Program-made: the position numbers and the translations under genes
Notes under the pieces: model-generated
Databases searched by the model: none
Told to the model about the DNA's origin: nothing
The model's input: the letters and a program-made list of their open reading frames with translations, nothing else
Shown here: one piece after another, positions 56,578 through 64,000 of the stretch
Position numbering within the stretch: the stretch's first letter is position 1
Layout: every line of letters starts with the position of its first letter
Source: Vibrio parahaemolyticus
GTDB lineage: Bacteria > Pseudomonadota > Gammaproteobacteria > Enterobacterales > Vibrionaceae
Direction: 5' to 3'
Length of the DNA stretch: 64,000 nt
NCBI RefSeq assembly: GCF_900460535.1
Contig: NZ_UHIL01000001.1
Location: 1,550,001 to 1,614,000, forward strand

Positions 56578-57684
56578 CTACTTCACCAAAAAATGCTTAA
56601 CGAACTCAGAGATTTTTACCATATCATCAACGGCGATGAACTCTTCAGTGGTGTGCACTTTAGCCATACCCGTAGATAGATTCACGGTTGTCAGACCTTT
56701 CTTGTTGAAGTTGTTCGCATCGCTGCCGCCGCCAGTGCCTTTCGTGAACGATTCGATACCCATATCTGCAAACGCCGCTTTGATTGCGGTTACGTGCGCG
56801 TTGTCTTCTTCGATAACAAAGGCGTCGTACGCGCGGCTAGATTCGATTTCGACTTCTGCGCCATGTTTTTCGCATACCGACTCAAATGTTGAAATCATGT
56901 GGTTGACTTGGGCTTCTAGCTTCTCTCCATTTAGAGAGCGAGCTTCAGCAACGATTTTAAGCTCTGGCATCACAATGTTGGTTGCCTGACCACCGTTGAC
57001 CATACCGATGTTCGCTGTGGTTTCTTCGTCGATGCGAAGCAGTTTCATTTGGTTGATTGCGTCTGCCGCAACCATGATCGCGCTGATGCCTTCTTCCGGC
57101 GCAAGACCTGCATGTGCAGGGCGGCCTTTGATGGTTGCGACGATCTTTTGTTGGCCCGGAGCAGCCGTTACGATAGTTCCAATTGGGCCACCTGTGTCCA
57201 GTACGATCGCTTCTGTTGAGGTTACGTGAGACATATCGAAGTATTCAGAACCGAACAGGCCACCTTCTTCATGTACGGTGAACGCCAATTCGAGCGTTTT
57301 GTGTTCTAGGTTTTCAGCTTGAATGCAACGCACTGCTTCCATGATGGCAGCGATGCCAGATTTGTCGTCACCGCCAAGAATGGTGTAGCCTTTTGAGCGG
57401 ATGATACCGTCTTCGATGATCGGCTCGATACCAATGCCCGGCGTTACCGTATCCATGTGACAGCTCATTAGGATTGAGCCTTCTTTTTTCCCTTCTAAAC
57501 GTGCGTACACGTTGAAGCCATTAGAAATGTGTTCTGGTACAGGAAGCTTGTGAACCGTAAAGCCTAGTTCGCCCAGTTGCTCAGCCAGCGTTTCTGCAAT
57601 TTGTTTTTCATTCATAGATTCGCTGTCGATGCGAACCAGTTGGCAGAAGTGTTCAACTAGACGTTCTTGATTAATTTGTGTCAT
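56578..57684 (-). CDS. M20-family tripeptidase (PepT-like)
   Basis: 368 residues from the ATG at 57684 (an earlier in-frame start gives 23 extra residues without support). Zinc-site motifs are SCHMDTVTPG (H and D), GGDDKSGIAAIMEAV, and VHEEGGLFGSEYFD (general base Glu and a ligand Glu); a dimerisation domain holds KGRPAHAGLAPEEG. This fits the PepT/PepT2 group of cytosolic tri- or dipeptidases. It is a separate unit upstream of oppA with its own terminator, so it is not in the opp operon, but it suits the same peptide diet. Confidence 0.88.
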   Translation of the reverse strand: MTQINQERLVEHFCQLVRIDSESMNEKQIAETLAEQLGELGFTVHKLPVPEHISNGFNVYARLEGKKEGSILMSCHMDTVTPGIGIEPIIEDGIIRSKGYTILGGDDKSGIAAIMEAVRCIQAENLEHKTLELAFTVHEEGGLFGSEYFDMSHVTSTEAIVLDTGGPIGTIVTAAPGQQKIVATIKGRPAHAGLAPEEGISAIMVAADAINQMKLLRIDEETTANIGMVNGGQATNIVMPELKIVAEARSLNGEKLEAQVNHMISTFESVCEKHGAEVEIESSRAYDAFVIEEDNAHVTAIKAAFADMGIESFTKGTGGGSDANNFNKKGLTTVNLSTGMAKVHTTEEFIAVDDMVKISEFVKHFLVK

Positions 57685-58016
57685 TTGGGTGTCTCTTTCT
57701 TTTGGGGTCGAGGGCGATACCGAGAAACGATGTGAATTCGAAATCAATGGCACGGACTCGAAAGGGAACAGAACCTCACTTATTGCACAGCTTTATGTAG
57801 GTGAAGCTGCGTTGAATCAAAGAAAATCACTGCCTGACACGATTCTGACCGAGGATAATGCCAGAAGTGACGACGCAATCACGAAAGTGGTTTAGCAAGT
57901 GACAATTTGGTAATTGAGAGCGGAGACAGTAATGCACTATGGCTCGAAGCAAATATGTAACTGATGAAAGCAGTCAATAATTGCTGCAAGGTGCACTGTA
58001 AATAAGTAGGGTGTAT

Positions 58017-58045
58017 TTGAAGCAAAATCACATTTGTGGATTAAT
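58017..58045 (+). promoter_or_regulatory. Possible promoter of a small RNA
   Basis: TTGAAG, 17 bases, then TGG-ATTAAT (extended -10 form). Both hexamers match consensus at four of six bases. It lies 7 bases before the proposed RNA start. Confidence 0.3.
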
Positions 58046-58051
58046 GACGTC

Positions 58052-58119
58052 TCTGTTTACTCATATCCTCGCACTGCCAACTGGATAGGCCAAGTTCAAT
58101 AAGAGCTTGGCCGCTTTTT
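58052..58119 (+). ncRNA. Candidate small RNA with its own terminator
   Basis: A plus-strand hairpin GGCCAAG / CTTGGCC (58088-58112) with a following GCTTTTTA tail looks like a Rho-independent terminator, yet no gene ends here. A promoter-like sequence ends at 58045. A transcript of about 68 bases would result. No known family was recognised. Confidence 0.35.
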
Positions 58120-58229
58120 AGGTGCGCTTTGTTGTCTTGAAACTCCCGCTTGTTTCACTCTTTCCAACCTCTCTTTAAATGAAACCAAAGACTTATCTAA
58201 AGTCGCTAGGTGCCAATAAAAATCACCAT

Positions 58230-58247
58230 GGTAACAAGTTGTTTACA
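58230..58247. promoter_or_regulatory. Weak TyrR box upstream of hppD
   Basis: GGTAACAAGTTGTTTACA matches TGTAAA-N6-TTTACA at ten of twelve bases. Confidence 0.45.
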
Positions 58248-58346
58248 TTTGGTGGTGTGGCGTAAATCGAAAAATATCAACCTAATTGATTGAAATTCAA
58301 TTTAATTTTGGTTTCTTTTTAACCGGGTACATTGATGGCCTTGTGG

Positions 58347-58364
58347 TGTAACATTAATTTTACA
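58347..58364. promoter_or_regulatory. Strong TyrR box upstream of hppD
   Basis: TGTAACATTAATTTTACA matches TGTAAA-N6-TTTACA at eleven of twelve bases. It lies 135 bases before hppD, the first gene of the tyrosine catabolic operon, so tyrosine-dependent control is likely. Confidence 0.7.
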
Positions 58365-58499
58365 TTTCTCCGTAAGACCCATCGAAATAGAGATTTCGGC
58401 TTATGTATTCCAATTTCTCTCTACCTGCGCGAAGTTAGAAAAATCAGTTCAAACAGCTCAGTGAGGCTGTAAACAAATTAGTGACGCAAGGAGAAAGTC

Positions 58500-59573
58500 A
58501 TGGTGGACACATACAACCCATTAGGTACAGACGGATTTGAGTTTGTTGAATACACAGCTGCTGACAGCAAAGGCATTGAACAACTAAAAGCGTTATTTAC
58601 ATCGCTAGGCTTTGCTGAAATAGCCAAACATCGTTCGAAAGAAGCATGGTTGTATCGACAAGGTGACATCAGCTTTATCGTGAACGCCCAGCCTCATAGC
58701 CAAGCGGAGGAGTTTGCTAAAGTTCACGGCCCATCTGTATGTGGTATGGCGTTTCGTGTGAAAGACGCGACGGTTGCGCTTGAACATGCTATTCAAAACG
58801 GCGGCACAGAATACAAAACTGAAATTGGTCCGATGGAACTGAGTATCCCTGCCATTTACGGTATTGGTGAAAGCTTGCTTTATTTTGTTGATCGTTATGG
58901 CAAGCAGAGCATCTACGACGTCGATTTCCGTTTTTATGACGATGCAGACGATCGCTTAGCTAAATCAGACGTTGGCTTGTACGAGATAGACCATCTCACG
59001 CACAATGTTAAGCAAGGTAATATGGAGGTATGGTCTGGTTTTTATGAGCGCATCGGGAACTTCCGAGAAATTCGATACTTCGATATCGAAGGTAAACTGA
59101 CTGGCCTTGTCAGCCGCGCAATGACGGCACCGTGTGGCAAAATCCGCATTCCCATCAATGAATCCTCGGATGACAAATCGCAGATTGAAGAGTTTATCCG
59201 CGAATACAACGGGGAAGGTATTCAGCATATCGCTCTGACAACGGATGACATCTATCAAACGGTGCAAACGTTGCGTGACCGCGGTATGGACTTTATGCCA
59301 ACGCCAGACACCTACTACGAGAAAGTCGATGAGCGCGTTGAAGGCCATACTGAAGATGTCAGTAAACTTCGTGATTTGCAGATCTTGATTGATGGCGCGC
59401 CAATGAAAGACGGTATCTTGCTGCAAATCTTTACTCAGACTGTTATTGGCCCTGTGTTCTTTGAAATCATTCAGCGCAAAGGCAATGAAGGCTTTGGTGA
59501 AGGTAACTTCAAAGCGCTATTTGAATCGATTGAAGAAGATCAAATTCGCCGAGGAGTACTAAGCGATGCATAA
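58500..59573 (+). CDS. hppD: 4-hydroxyphenylpyruvate dioxygenase
   Basis: Fe(II) enzyme converting 4-hydroxyphenylpyruvate to homogentisate. 357 residues, the usual bacterial length. The vicinal-oxygen-chelate fold has the metal triad H165 (IDHLTHNV), H243 (IQHIALTT) and E322 (FFEIIQRKG). AAGGAG lies before the ATG. It begins the operon hppD-hmgA-fahA-maiA for tyrosine degradation and overlaps hmgA by eight bases. Confidence 0.96.
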   Translation: MVDTYNPLGTDGFEFVEYTAADSKGIEQLKALFTSLGFAEIAKHRSKEAWLYRQGDISFIVNAQPHSQAEEFAKVHGPSVCGMAFRVKDATVALEHAIQNGGTEYKTEIGPMELSIPAIYGIGESLLYFVDRYGKQSIYDVDFRFYDDADDRLAKSDVGLYEIDHLTHNVKQGNMEVWSGFYERIGNFREIRYFDIEGKLTGLVSRAMTAPCGKIRIPINESSDDKSQIEEFIREYNGEGIQHIALTTDDIYQTVQTLRDRGMDFMPTPDTYYEKVDERVEGHTEDVSKLRDLQILIDGAPMKDGILLQIFTQTVIGPVFFEIIQRKGNEGFGEGNFKALFESIEEDQIRRGVLSDA

Positions 59574-60696
59574 ATGGATCACATTTCCGCATCGGGAGGG
59601 TGTGTGCTCAAAACAAGCACATGCGGATTTCCCGGATGAGGCAATTTATGAACGTGAAGCTGGCCGAAGTGGGTTCTTCGGCCCTGCGGCACATTTTCAT
59701 CATCAACATGCGCCAACCGGTTGGTGTGAGTGGGAAGGTGACTTACGCCCACGCGCTTTTGACTTCACCTTAGTGGATAAAGCCAGTCAAATCTCTCCTT
59801 GGTCAGTACCGCACCTATTGCACAACGCTAACTGTAAAATACGTGTATGGCGCATGGATGAAAAGATGGATTTCTTGGTAAGAAATGCCGATGGCGACGA
59901 GCTGCTGTTCATCCACCAAGGCACGGCAGATCTTTACTGTGACTATGGTCATCTGAAAGTGAGCGAAGGGGATTACGTCATGATCCCGCGCTCAACGAGT
60001 TGGCGTTTAGATCCGAGTGAACCCATGTTCATTCTCATGATTGAAAACACCGATGCAGCGTACTCCTTACCTGAAAAGGGCATGGTAGGGAATCACGCGG
60101 TATTTGACCCTGCGGTGTTGGAAGTTCCGTCTATCAATGATGAGTTTCGTGCGCAATATTCTGAAAACCGCACTGAGGTTCAGGTAAAACGCCACGATAA
60201 AGTTAGCGTGATTACCTATCCGTTTAATCCTTTAGACGCGATTGGTTGGCATGGCGACTTAGCAGTAGTGAAAGTGAATTGGCGTGATATACGTCCACTT
60301 ATGTCACATCGCTACCACTTACCACCGTCGGCGCATACTACATTTGTAGGAGCGGGATTTGTAGTGTGTACGTTTGTTCCTCGTCCAATTGAGAGCGACC
60401 CGGGAGCACTTAAAGTACCGTTCTACCACAACAATGATGACTATGACGAAGTGTTGTTCTACCACGCAGGTGACTTCTTTAGTCGCGATAACATTGAAGC
60501 GGGTATGGTGACGTTTCATCCGGCAGGCTTTACTCATGGCCCACATCCTAAAGCGTTTAAAGCGGGTCGAGAATATAAGAAGAAGTTTACGGATGAGGTC
60601 GCAGTCATGATCGATACCCGCCATGCACTCCAGTTCTCGGATGAACTGGATAAAGTAGAAAACAAAGAATACGTCTATAGCTGGCAAGAGAAATAA
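59566..60696 (+). CDS. hmgA: Homogentisate 1,2-dioxygenase
   Basis: Opens the homogentisate ring to maleylacetoacetate using Fe(II). 376 residues, shorter than the human enzyme (445) but like other gamma-proteobacterial forms. Cupin-type iron ligands are in MSHRYHLPPSAHTTF and the conserved FHPAGFTHGPHPKAF near the C-terminus. The N-terminal FHHQHAPTGW is also typical. It overlaps hppD by eight bases and is nine bases from fahA. In vibrios loss of this gene is known to cause brown pyomelanin. Confidence 0.94.
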   Translation: MHKWITFPHREGVCSKQAHADFPDEAIYEREAGRSGFFGPAAHFHHQHAPTGWCEWEGDLRPRAFDFTLVDKASQISPWSVPHLLHNANCKIRVWRMDEKMDFLVRNADGDELLFIHQGTADLYCDYGHLKVSEGDYVMIPRSTSWRLDPSEPMFILMIENTDAAYSLPEKGMVGNHAVFDPAVLEVPSINDEFRAQYSENRTEVQVKRHDKVSVITYPFNPLDAIGWHGDLAVVKVNWRDIRPLMSHRYHLPPSAHTTFVGAGFVVCTFVPRPIESDPGALKVPFYHNNDDYDEVLFYHAGDFFSRDNIEAGMVTFHPAGFTHGPHPKAFKAGREYKKKFTDEVAVMIDTRHALQFSDELDKVENKEYVYSWQEK

Positions 60697-60705
60697 GGGG
60701 CAAGG

Positions 60706-61743
60706 ATGAAATTAGCAACCAAGAAAAATGGGACTCGTGACGGTCTGTTGATGGTCGTGAGCAAAGACTTAACGCGCTGCGTACCCACAACAGAAGTTTT
60801 CCACCCGAGAAACCTAGCACCGACCATGCAAGTTGCACTTGATAATTGGGAAGCTGTTGCACCACAGTTGGAAGAAATTTACACCGCACTGAACAACGGC
60901 ACGGTCGCAGGGTTTGAAGAGTTTGAGGCGCATTACTGTGAGTCTCCGTTACCTCGCGCTTATCAGTGGGCGGATGGCAGTGCTTATGTCAACCATGTCG
61001 AGTTGGTTCGTAAAGCGCGCGGCGCAGAAATGCCAGAGAGTTTTTGGACTGATCCTTTGATGTATCAAGGTGGTTCAGATGCGTTTATTGGCCCTTGCGA
61101 CAATATTGAGTTTGCCAGCGACGAATGGGGTATCGATTTTGAAGGCGAAGTTGCCGTTGTAACTGGCGATGTTCCGATGGGCGCAAGTATTGCTGAGGCG
61201 CAAGAATCTATTCGTCTCATTATGTTAGTGAACGATGTCTCGCTACGTGGTTTGATTCCTGCGGAGCTCGCAAAAGGGTTTGGTTTCTTCCAATCTAAAC
61301 CGTCTTCGGCGTTTTCTCCTGTAGCGGTTACCCCTGATGAATTGGGCGATGCATGGTATGAAAACAAAGTTCATTTACCATTGGTTTCCACTTACAACCA
61401 CAAGCCGTTTGGTCGCCCTAATGCTGGCGTTGATATGACTTTTGACTTTGCAGACTTAATCGTTCATGCCACAAAAACGCGCCCACTATCGGCTGGCGCA
61501 ATCATCGGTTCTGGTACGGTGTCTAACAAGCAAGGCACTGACCATGGCACTTCGATTGAGGAAGGTGGCGTTGGTTATTCATGTATCGCGGAAGTCCGTA
61601 TGATCGAAACCATTCGTGATGGCAAGCCAGCGACAAACTTTATGTCGTTTGGTGATTCGATCAAACTTGAGATGTTTGATGTTGAAGGTAATACTATTTT
61701 TGGTGCTATTGATCAGCAAGTTAGTCAATACTTGAAACATTAA
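60706..61743 (+). CDS. fahA: Fumarylacetoacetase
   Basis: Splits fumarylacetoacetate to fumarate and acetoacetate. 345 residues of the FAH family, with metal-binding acidic motif GIDFEGEVAVVTGD (about 143-156) and a catalytic-domain SNKQGTDHGTSIEEGG. It follows hmgA by nine bases. The type is shorter than the mammalian enzyme but the operon makes the role clear. Confidence 0.92.
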   Translation: MKLATKKNGTRDGLLMVVSKDLTRCVPTTEVFHPRNLAPTMQVALDNWEAVAPQLEEIYTALNNGTVAGFEEFEAHYCESPLPRAYQWADGSAYVNHVELVRKARGAEMPESFWTDPLMYQGGSDAFIGPCDNIEFASDEWGIDFEGEVAVVTGDVPMGASIAEAQESIRLIMLVNDVSLRGLIPAELAKGFGFFQSKPSSAFSPVAVTPDELGDAWYENKVHLPLVSTYNHKPFGRPNAGVDMTFDFADLIVHATKTRPLSAGAIIGSGTVSNKQGTDHGTSIEEGGVGYSCIAEVRMIETIRDGKPATNFMSFGDSIKLEMFDVEGNTIFGAIDQQVSQYLKH

Positions 61744-61764
61744 ACAGCAAAATAGGGACAAGCC

Positions 61765-62433
61765 ATGGGCGATGACATCATTCTTTATGGATATTGGCGA
61801 TCTTCGGCGGCATATCGAGTGCGTATATGCTTGAATTTAAAGCAACTGGCGTATGATTCAGTGTCTGTTCACTTAGTTCGCAATGGCGGTGAACAGCACA
61901 ATGAGCAATACCACGATCTTAACGCCTCAGAGCTGGTACCTGTGCTGGTGGATGGCGACTTACGCTTAAACCAGTCACTCGCGATCATTCAATATCTTGA
62001 AGAAAACTACCCAGATGTGTCGGTCATTCCTGAACAAATGCCATTACGTTATCAAGCGTTGGCGATGGCGCAGGACATCGCCATGGAAATTCATCCTTTA
62101 AACAATCTGCGTGTCTTGCAGTATCTGGAAGGAACACTAGGTTGTGAACAAGCGCAGAAAGAGGAGTGGATTCATCACTGGATCAAACAAGGCTTTGCTG
62201 CGTTAGAAGAGAAACTGGCCAAATATCGAGAAGAGCATGGAAACTGTAAATACAGTGTGACTGACTCACCATGCATCGTTGATATTTGCCTTGTGCCTCA
62301 AGTCTACAACGCGCAACGTTTTGGAGTTGATATGTCGCCTTATCCGGTTATCAACGCAATTGTAGATGCTTGCAACCAACTGCCAACTTTCATTGATGCC
62401 ATGCCAGACAATCAACCAGATGCTAACACTTAA
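61765..62433 (+). CDS. maiA: Maleylacetoacetate isomerase (zeta-class GST)
   Basis: 222-residue glutathione-dependent isomerase converting maleylacetoacetate to fumarylacetoacetate. YWRSSAAYRVRICLNLKQL (about 9-27) holds the zeta-class SSxxxRVRI motif; SLAIIQYLEENYP and the thioredoxin/helical domain order are as in GSTs. It is the last gene of the tyrosine operon and is followed by a terminator. Confidence 0.94.
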   Translation: MGDDIILYGYWRSSAAYRVRICLNLKQLAYDSVSVHLVRNGGEQHNEQYHDLNASELVPVLVDGDLRLNQSLAIIQYLEENYPDVSVIPEQMPLRYQALAMAQDIAMEIHPLNNLRVLQYLEGTLGCEQAQKEEWIHHWIKQGFAALEEKLAKYREEHGNCKYSVTDSPCIVDICLVPQVYNAQRFGVDMSPYPVINAIVDACNQLPTFIDAMPDNQPDANT

Positions 62434-62459
62434 TGATTGTTAATCAGGCACAACGTACA

Positions 62460-62492
62460 AGAGCCAATCCCTAGAAAGATTGGCTTGTTTTT
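62460..62492 (+). terminator. Terminator after maiA
   Basis: Eight-base stem AGCCAATC / GATTGGCT with an 8-base loop and a TTGTTTTT tail. Confidence 0.88.
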
Positions 62493-62619
62493 GCTTATCC
62501 TCCGCGAACTTTTCTTCATTGCTTATGTCATCGCACCTCAAAATTGATAGGTTTTGTTGCTCTGTATAGCATTTCCATTTACGCTTTGAGCAACTAGTTG
62601 TTTTGGGCGCACTTTATCT

Positions 62620-63279
62620 ATGACCAACATCTTTATCATTGTTGTTCTTCTGGTTGTATTCTTCTTTATTATTCAAAAGTACGTGATTAAGCACGACGAC
62701 ACGCGTGACTATCCATATCGTGCGAAAGGTCCGTTACTAAGAGGGCAAGAAGGTGCTTTTTTCAATGCGCTAAGAGCCGCAGTTGGAGAGCATGCTGTCG
62801 TGTTTGCCAAGGTGAACATGTCTACTTTGGTTGCTCCGAAAGACATCAAGAATAAAAAGCAGTTTTTCGTGGCCAATAATCGCATCGCGCGCAGTTATTT
62901 CGACTACGTAATTTGTGACCCAAGAACGTTAGAACCGCGCGTAATTATCGAGTTTGATAACGGGCAGCAATTGAATAAAGGTAAGGTGGAGCGTCAGAAG
63001 TTGCTGATGCACGTATGTAAATCTGCCAACTTGCCTCTGATCGGGACTTCAGTAAAACACAGTTATCAAGTGGGACGTTTACGTCGTTTGTTGGCGGCGC
63101 ATATTGATTTGATCGAGCCTGAGAAAGAAGTGCGTTTTTGTAAGAAATGCGGCAGTCCGATGATCATCAAAACCGCCAGCCAAGGTGAATTTAAAGGACG
63201 ACGATTTTTCACCTGTAGTCGTCAACCTAATTGTACTTACACTGAAAACTACAATGTGGTGTTTGAGTCTGACGACTAA
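62620..63279 (+). CDS. DUF2726 protein with C-terminal topoisomerase-type C4 zinc finger
   Basis: 219 residues. One N-terminal membrane span (IFIIVVLLVVFFFIIQKYVI) anchors a DUF2726 domain (about 45-165; YFDYVICDPRTLEPRVIIEF, a nuclease-like fold of the restriction-enzyme superfamily). A C4 zinc finger follows: FCKKCGSPMIIK and FFTCSRQPNCTYT. The combination suggests a membrane-anchored nucleic-acid binding or cutting protein; activity is unproven. It is monocistronic with its own terminator. Confidence 0.8.
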   Translation: MTNIFIIVVLLVVFFFIIQKYVIKHDDTRDYPYRAKGPLLRGQEGAFFNALRAAVGEHAVVFAKVNMSTLVAPKDIKNKKQFFVANNRIARSYFDYVICDPRTLEPRVIIEFDNGQQLNKGKVERQKLLMHVCKSANLPLIGTSVKHSYQVGRLRRLLAAHIDLIEPEKEVRFCKKCGSPMIIKTASQGEFKGRRFFTCSRQPNCTYTENYNVVFESDD

Positions 63280-63303
63280 TACAACCAATCAAACGATAAA
63301 CCT

Positions 63304-63338
63304 AAAGGCTTTGATTTGTGTAGATCGAAGCCTTTTTT
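63304..63338 (+). terminator. Terminator after the DUF2726 gene
   Basis: A 12-bp stem (one G-T pair) AAAGGCTTTGAT / ATCGAAGCCTTT with a T6 tail. Confidence 0.9.
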
Positions 63339-63397
63339 GTATCGCCCAATACGCCAAGACCTATACTTTGAGAAAGAAAGCGGAATAGGGAAGTCGT

Positions 63398-63736
63398 ATG
63401 CGATATGGATGGATATTTGCACTGTTGCTGCTAGCTCCACATGTGCAAGGAATGCAGAGCTTAAAGCCGCTGGAGTGCAAACTGACAGAAACGCCACAAG
63501 ACCACTTTTTGTTTTATCATGAACAGATGGTTTATCACAGCGAGCAGTTTGTGATTTTCCAAAACTTTAAAGGCAGAGTAAGTACTCAAGTCGATGTCAA
63601 AACGGGTAAACTGATCCGCACTACCTACATTGGTGAGCCATTTGAGCCTAAATATCAAATTCTGTTTGGTTTTTGCCCTGATATTTCCCAGACATTACAA
63701 ATTTGGATGTTAAGTGAAGTGCCTTACGACAATTGA
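63398..63736 (+). CDS. Small predicted periplasmic protein, not recognised
   Basis: 112 residues with a signal peptide (MRYGWIFALLLLAPHVQGMQ, cleavage near residue 18). The mature part has two cysteines (LECKLTE and FGFCPD), able to pair in the periplasm, and several aromatic residues. No known family was recognised. It follows the DUF2726 terminator by 60 bases and ends about 180 bases before the tRNA gene. Confidence 0.6.
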   Translation: MRYGWIFALLLLAPHVQGMQSLKPLECKLTETPQDHFLFYHEQMVYHSEQFVIFQNFKGRVSTQVDVKTGKLIRTTYIGEPFEPKYQILFGFCPDISQTLQIWMLSEVPYDN

Positions 63737-63866
63737 ACAAAATCGTAAAAGTTATATAGATCACACTTTTATCCCCGATAGACGAAGGGCTTGCCGATAA
63801 AATCATCTGAAAACGGGTGTTGAGTTTACATTTTCACCAAACGATTCAAAGTTGATGAATTTATGC

Positions 63867-63895
63867 TTGCACCCCTGATCGGATATAGCTAATAT
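63867..63895 (+). promoter_or_regulatory. Sigma-70 promoter of the tRNA-Val gene
   Basis: TTGCAC, exactly 17 bases, TAATAT, followed by a C-rich discriminator. The expected start is about 14 bases before the tRNA 5' end. Confidence 0.75.
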
Positions 63896-63915
63896 CCTTC
63901 TCGTTCCAGAGATAT

Positions 63916-63992
63916 GCGTCCGTAGCTCAGCTGGTTAGAGTATCGCCTTGACATGGCGGGGGTCGGTGGTTCGAGTCCACTCGGACGCACCA
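63916..63992 (+). tRNA. tRNA-Val (anticodon GAC)
   Basis: A 77-base cloverleaf. The acceptor stem is GCGTCCG / CGGACGC with encoded CCA; the D arm holds AGCTGGTTA; the anticodon stem TCGCC / GGCGG frames the loop TTGACAT; and the T loop is GGTTCGAGTCC. Anticodon GAC reads GUC and GUU. More tRNAs may follow past the window edge. Confidence 0.97.
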
Positions 63993-64000
63993 TTCTGAAT

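Larger units (their letters stand above)
57685..58499. other. Long intergenic region between the PepT-like gene and hppD
   Basis: About 815 bases. The left part holds the PepT-like promoter and a 68-codon ORF (57689-57895) without gene-like support. The middle has a strong plus-strand hairpin with T-run (58088-58119), possibly ending a small RNA. The right part carries two TyrR-like boxes and the hppD leader. Confidence 0.5.

Noticed and set aside
57689..57895. 68-codon plus-strand ORF upstream of the PepT-like gene
   Set aside because: It opens inside the promoter of a divergent gene, has no good ribosome binding site and no family resemblance.

Overview
The window looks like chromosomal DNA of a marine gamma-proteobacterium, most likely a Vibrio of the parahaemolyticus/alginolyticus/harveyi type. 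Reasons: moderate GC, the mix of Vibrio-type housekeeping genes (lrgAB, sbcB, cobTSUC, astE, btuCD, rlmF), a collagenase and a StcE/TagA-like M66 metalloprotease, and PurR-, CRP- and TyrR-like sites that fit enteric/Vibrio consensus. The species is not asserted. I saw no insertion sequence, prophage, CRISPR array or integron.

1-6.9 kb (mostly minus strand): the start of purT behind a PurR box, cdd, the lrgAB holin-like pair, exonuclease I, a TcyP cystine symporter and a Rossmann-fold oxidoreductase. A 30-residue basic small ORF with a strong ribosome binding site and its own terminator lies at about 7.0 kb. 7.5-15.8 kb (plus strand): cobTSUC for the last steps of cobalamin assembly, pepF, astE, and btuCD for B12 import. 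15.8-19.7 kb: a MazG-like pyrophosphohydrolase, a DUF1415 protein, a divergent MFS/LysR pair and a small glutaredoxin.

19.9-25.2 kb: a compact AT-richer surface-glycan island: flippase, pyruvyl transferase, IspD/TarI-type cytidylyltransferase, extended SDR and LicD phosphotransferase. It has no glycosyltransferase of its own. 25.3-30.0 kb: YgjP-like metalloprotease, RlmF, a lipoprotein plus S41 protease pair and an HTH regulator.

30.1-57.7 kb: a large locus that appears built to use collagen and gelatin. It holds a complete trans-4-hydroxy-L-proline route to 2-oxoglutarate (epimerase, FAD dehydrogenase, DapA-like deaminase, semialdehyde dehydrogenase), a pyrroline-carboxylate reductase-like gene, a PotABCD-type importer, a secreted M9 collagenase, a secreted M66 protease, an oppABCDF-pepP operon and a PepT-like peptidase. 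A repeated operator-like palindrome (ATTGTATACAAT and close variants) lies before the epimerase/dehydrogenase pair, the importer, the deaminase, the oligopeptide-binding gene and a GntR/FCD regulator. That regulator is broken by a one-base frameshift in a homopolymer.

58.5-62.4 kb: a tyrosine/homogentisate operon (hppD-hmgA-fahA-maiA) behind TyrR-like boxes, with a possible small RNA in the upstream gap. The window ends with a DUF2726/zinc-finger protein, a small secreted protein and a tRNA-Val(GAC) gene with a good sigma-70 promoter.
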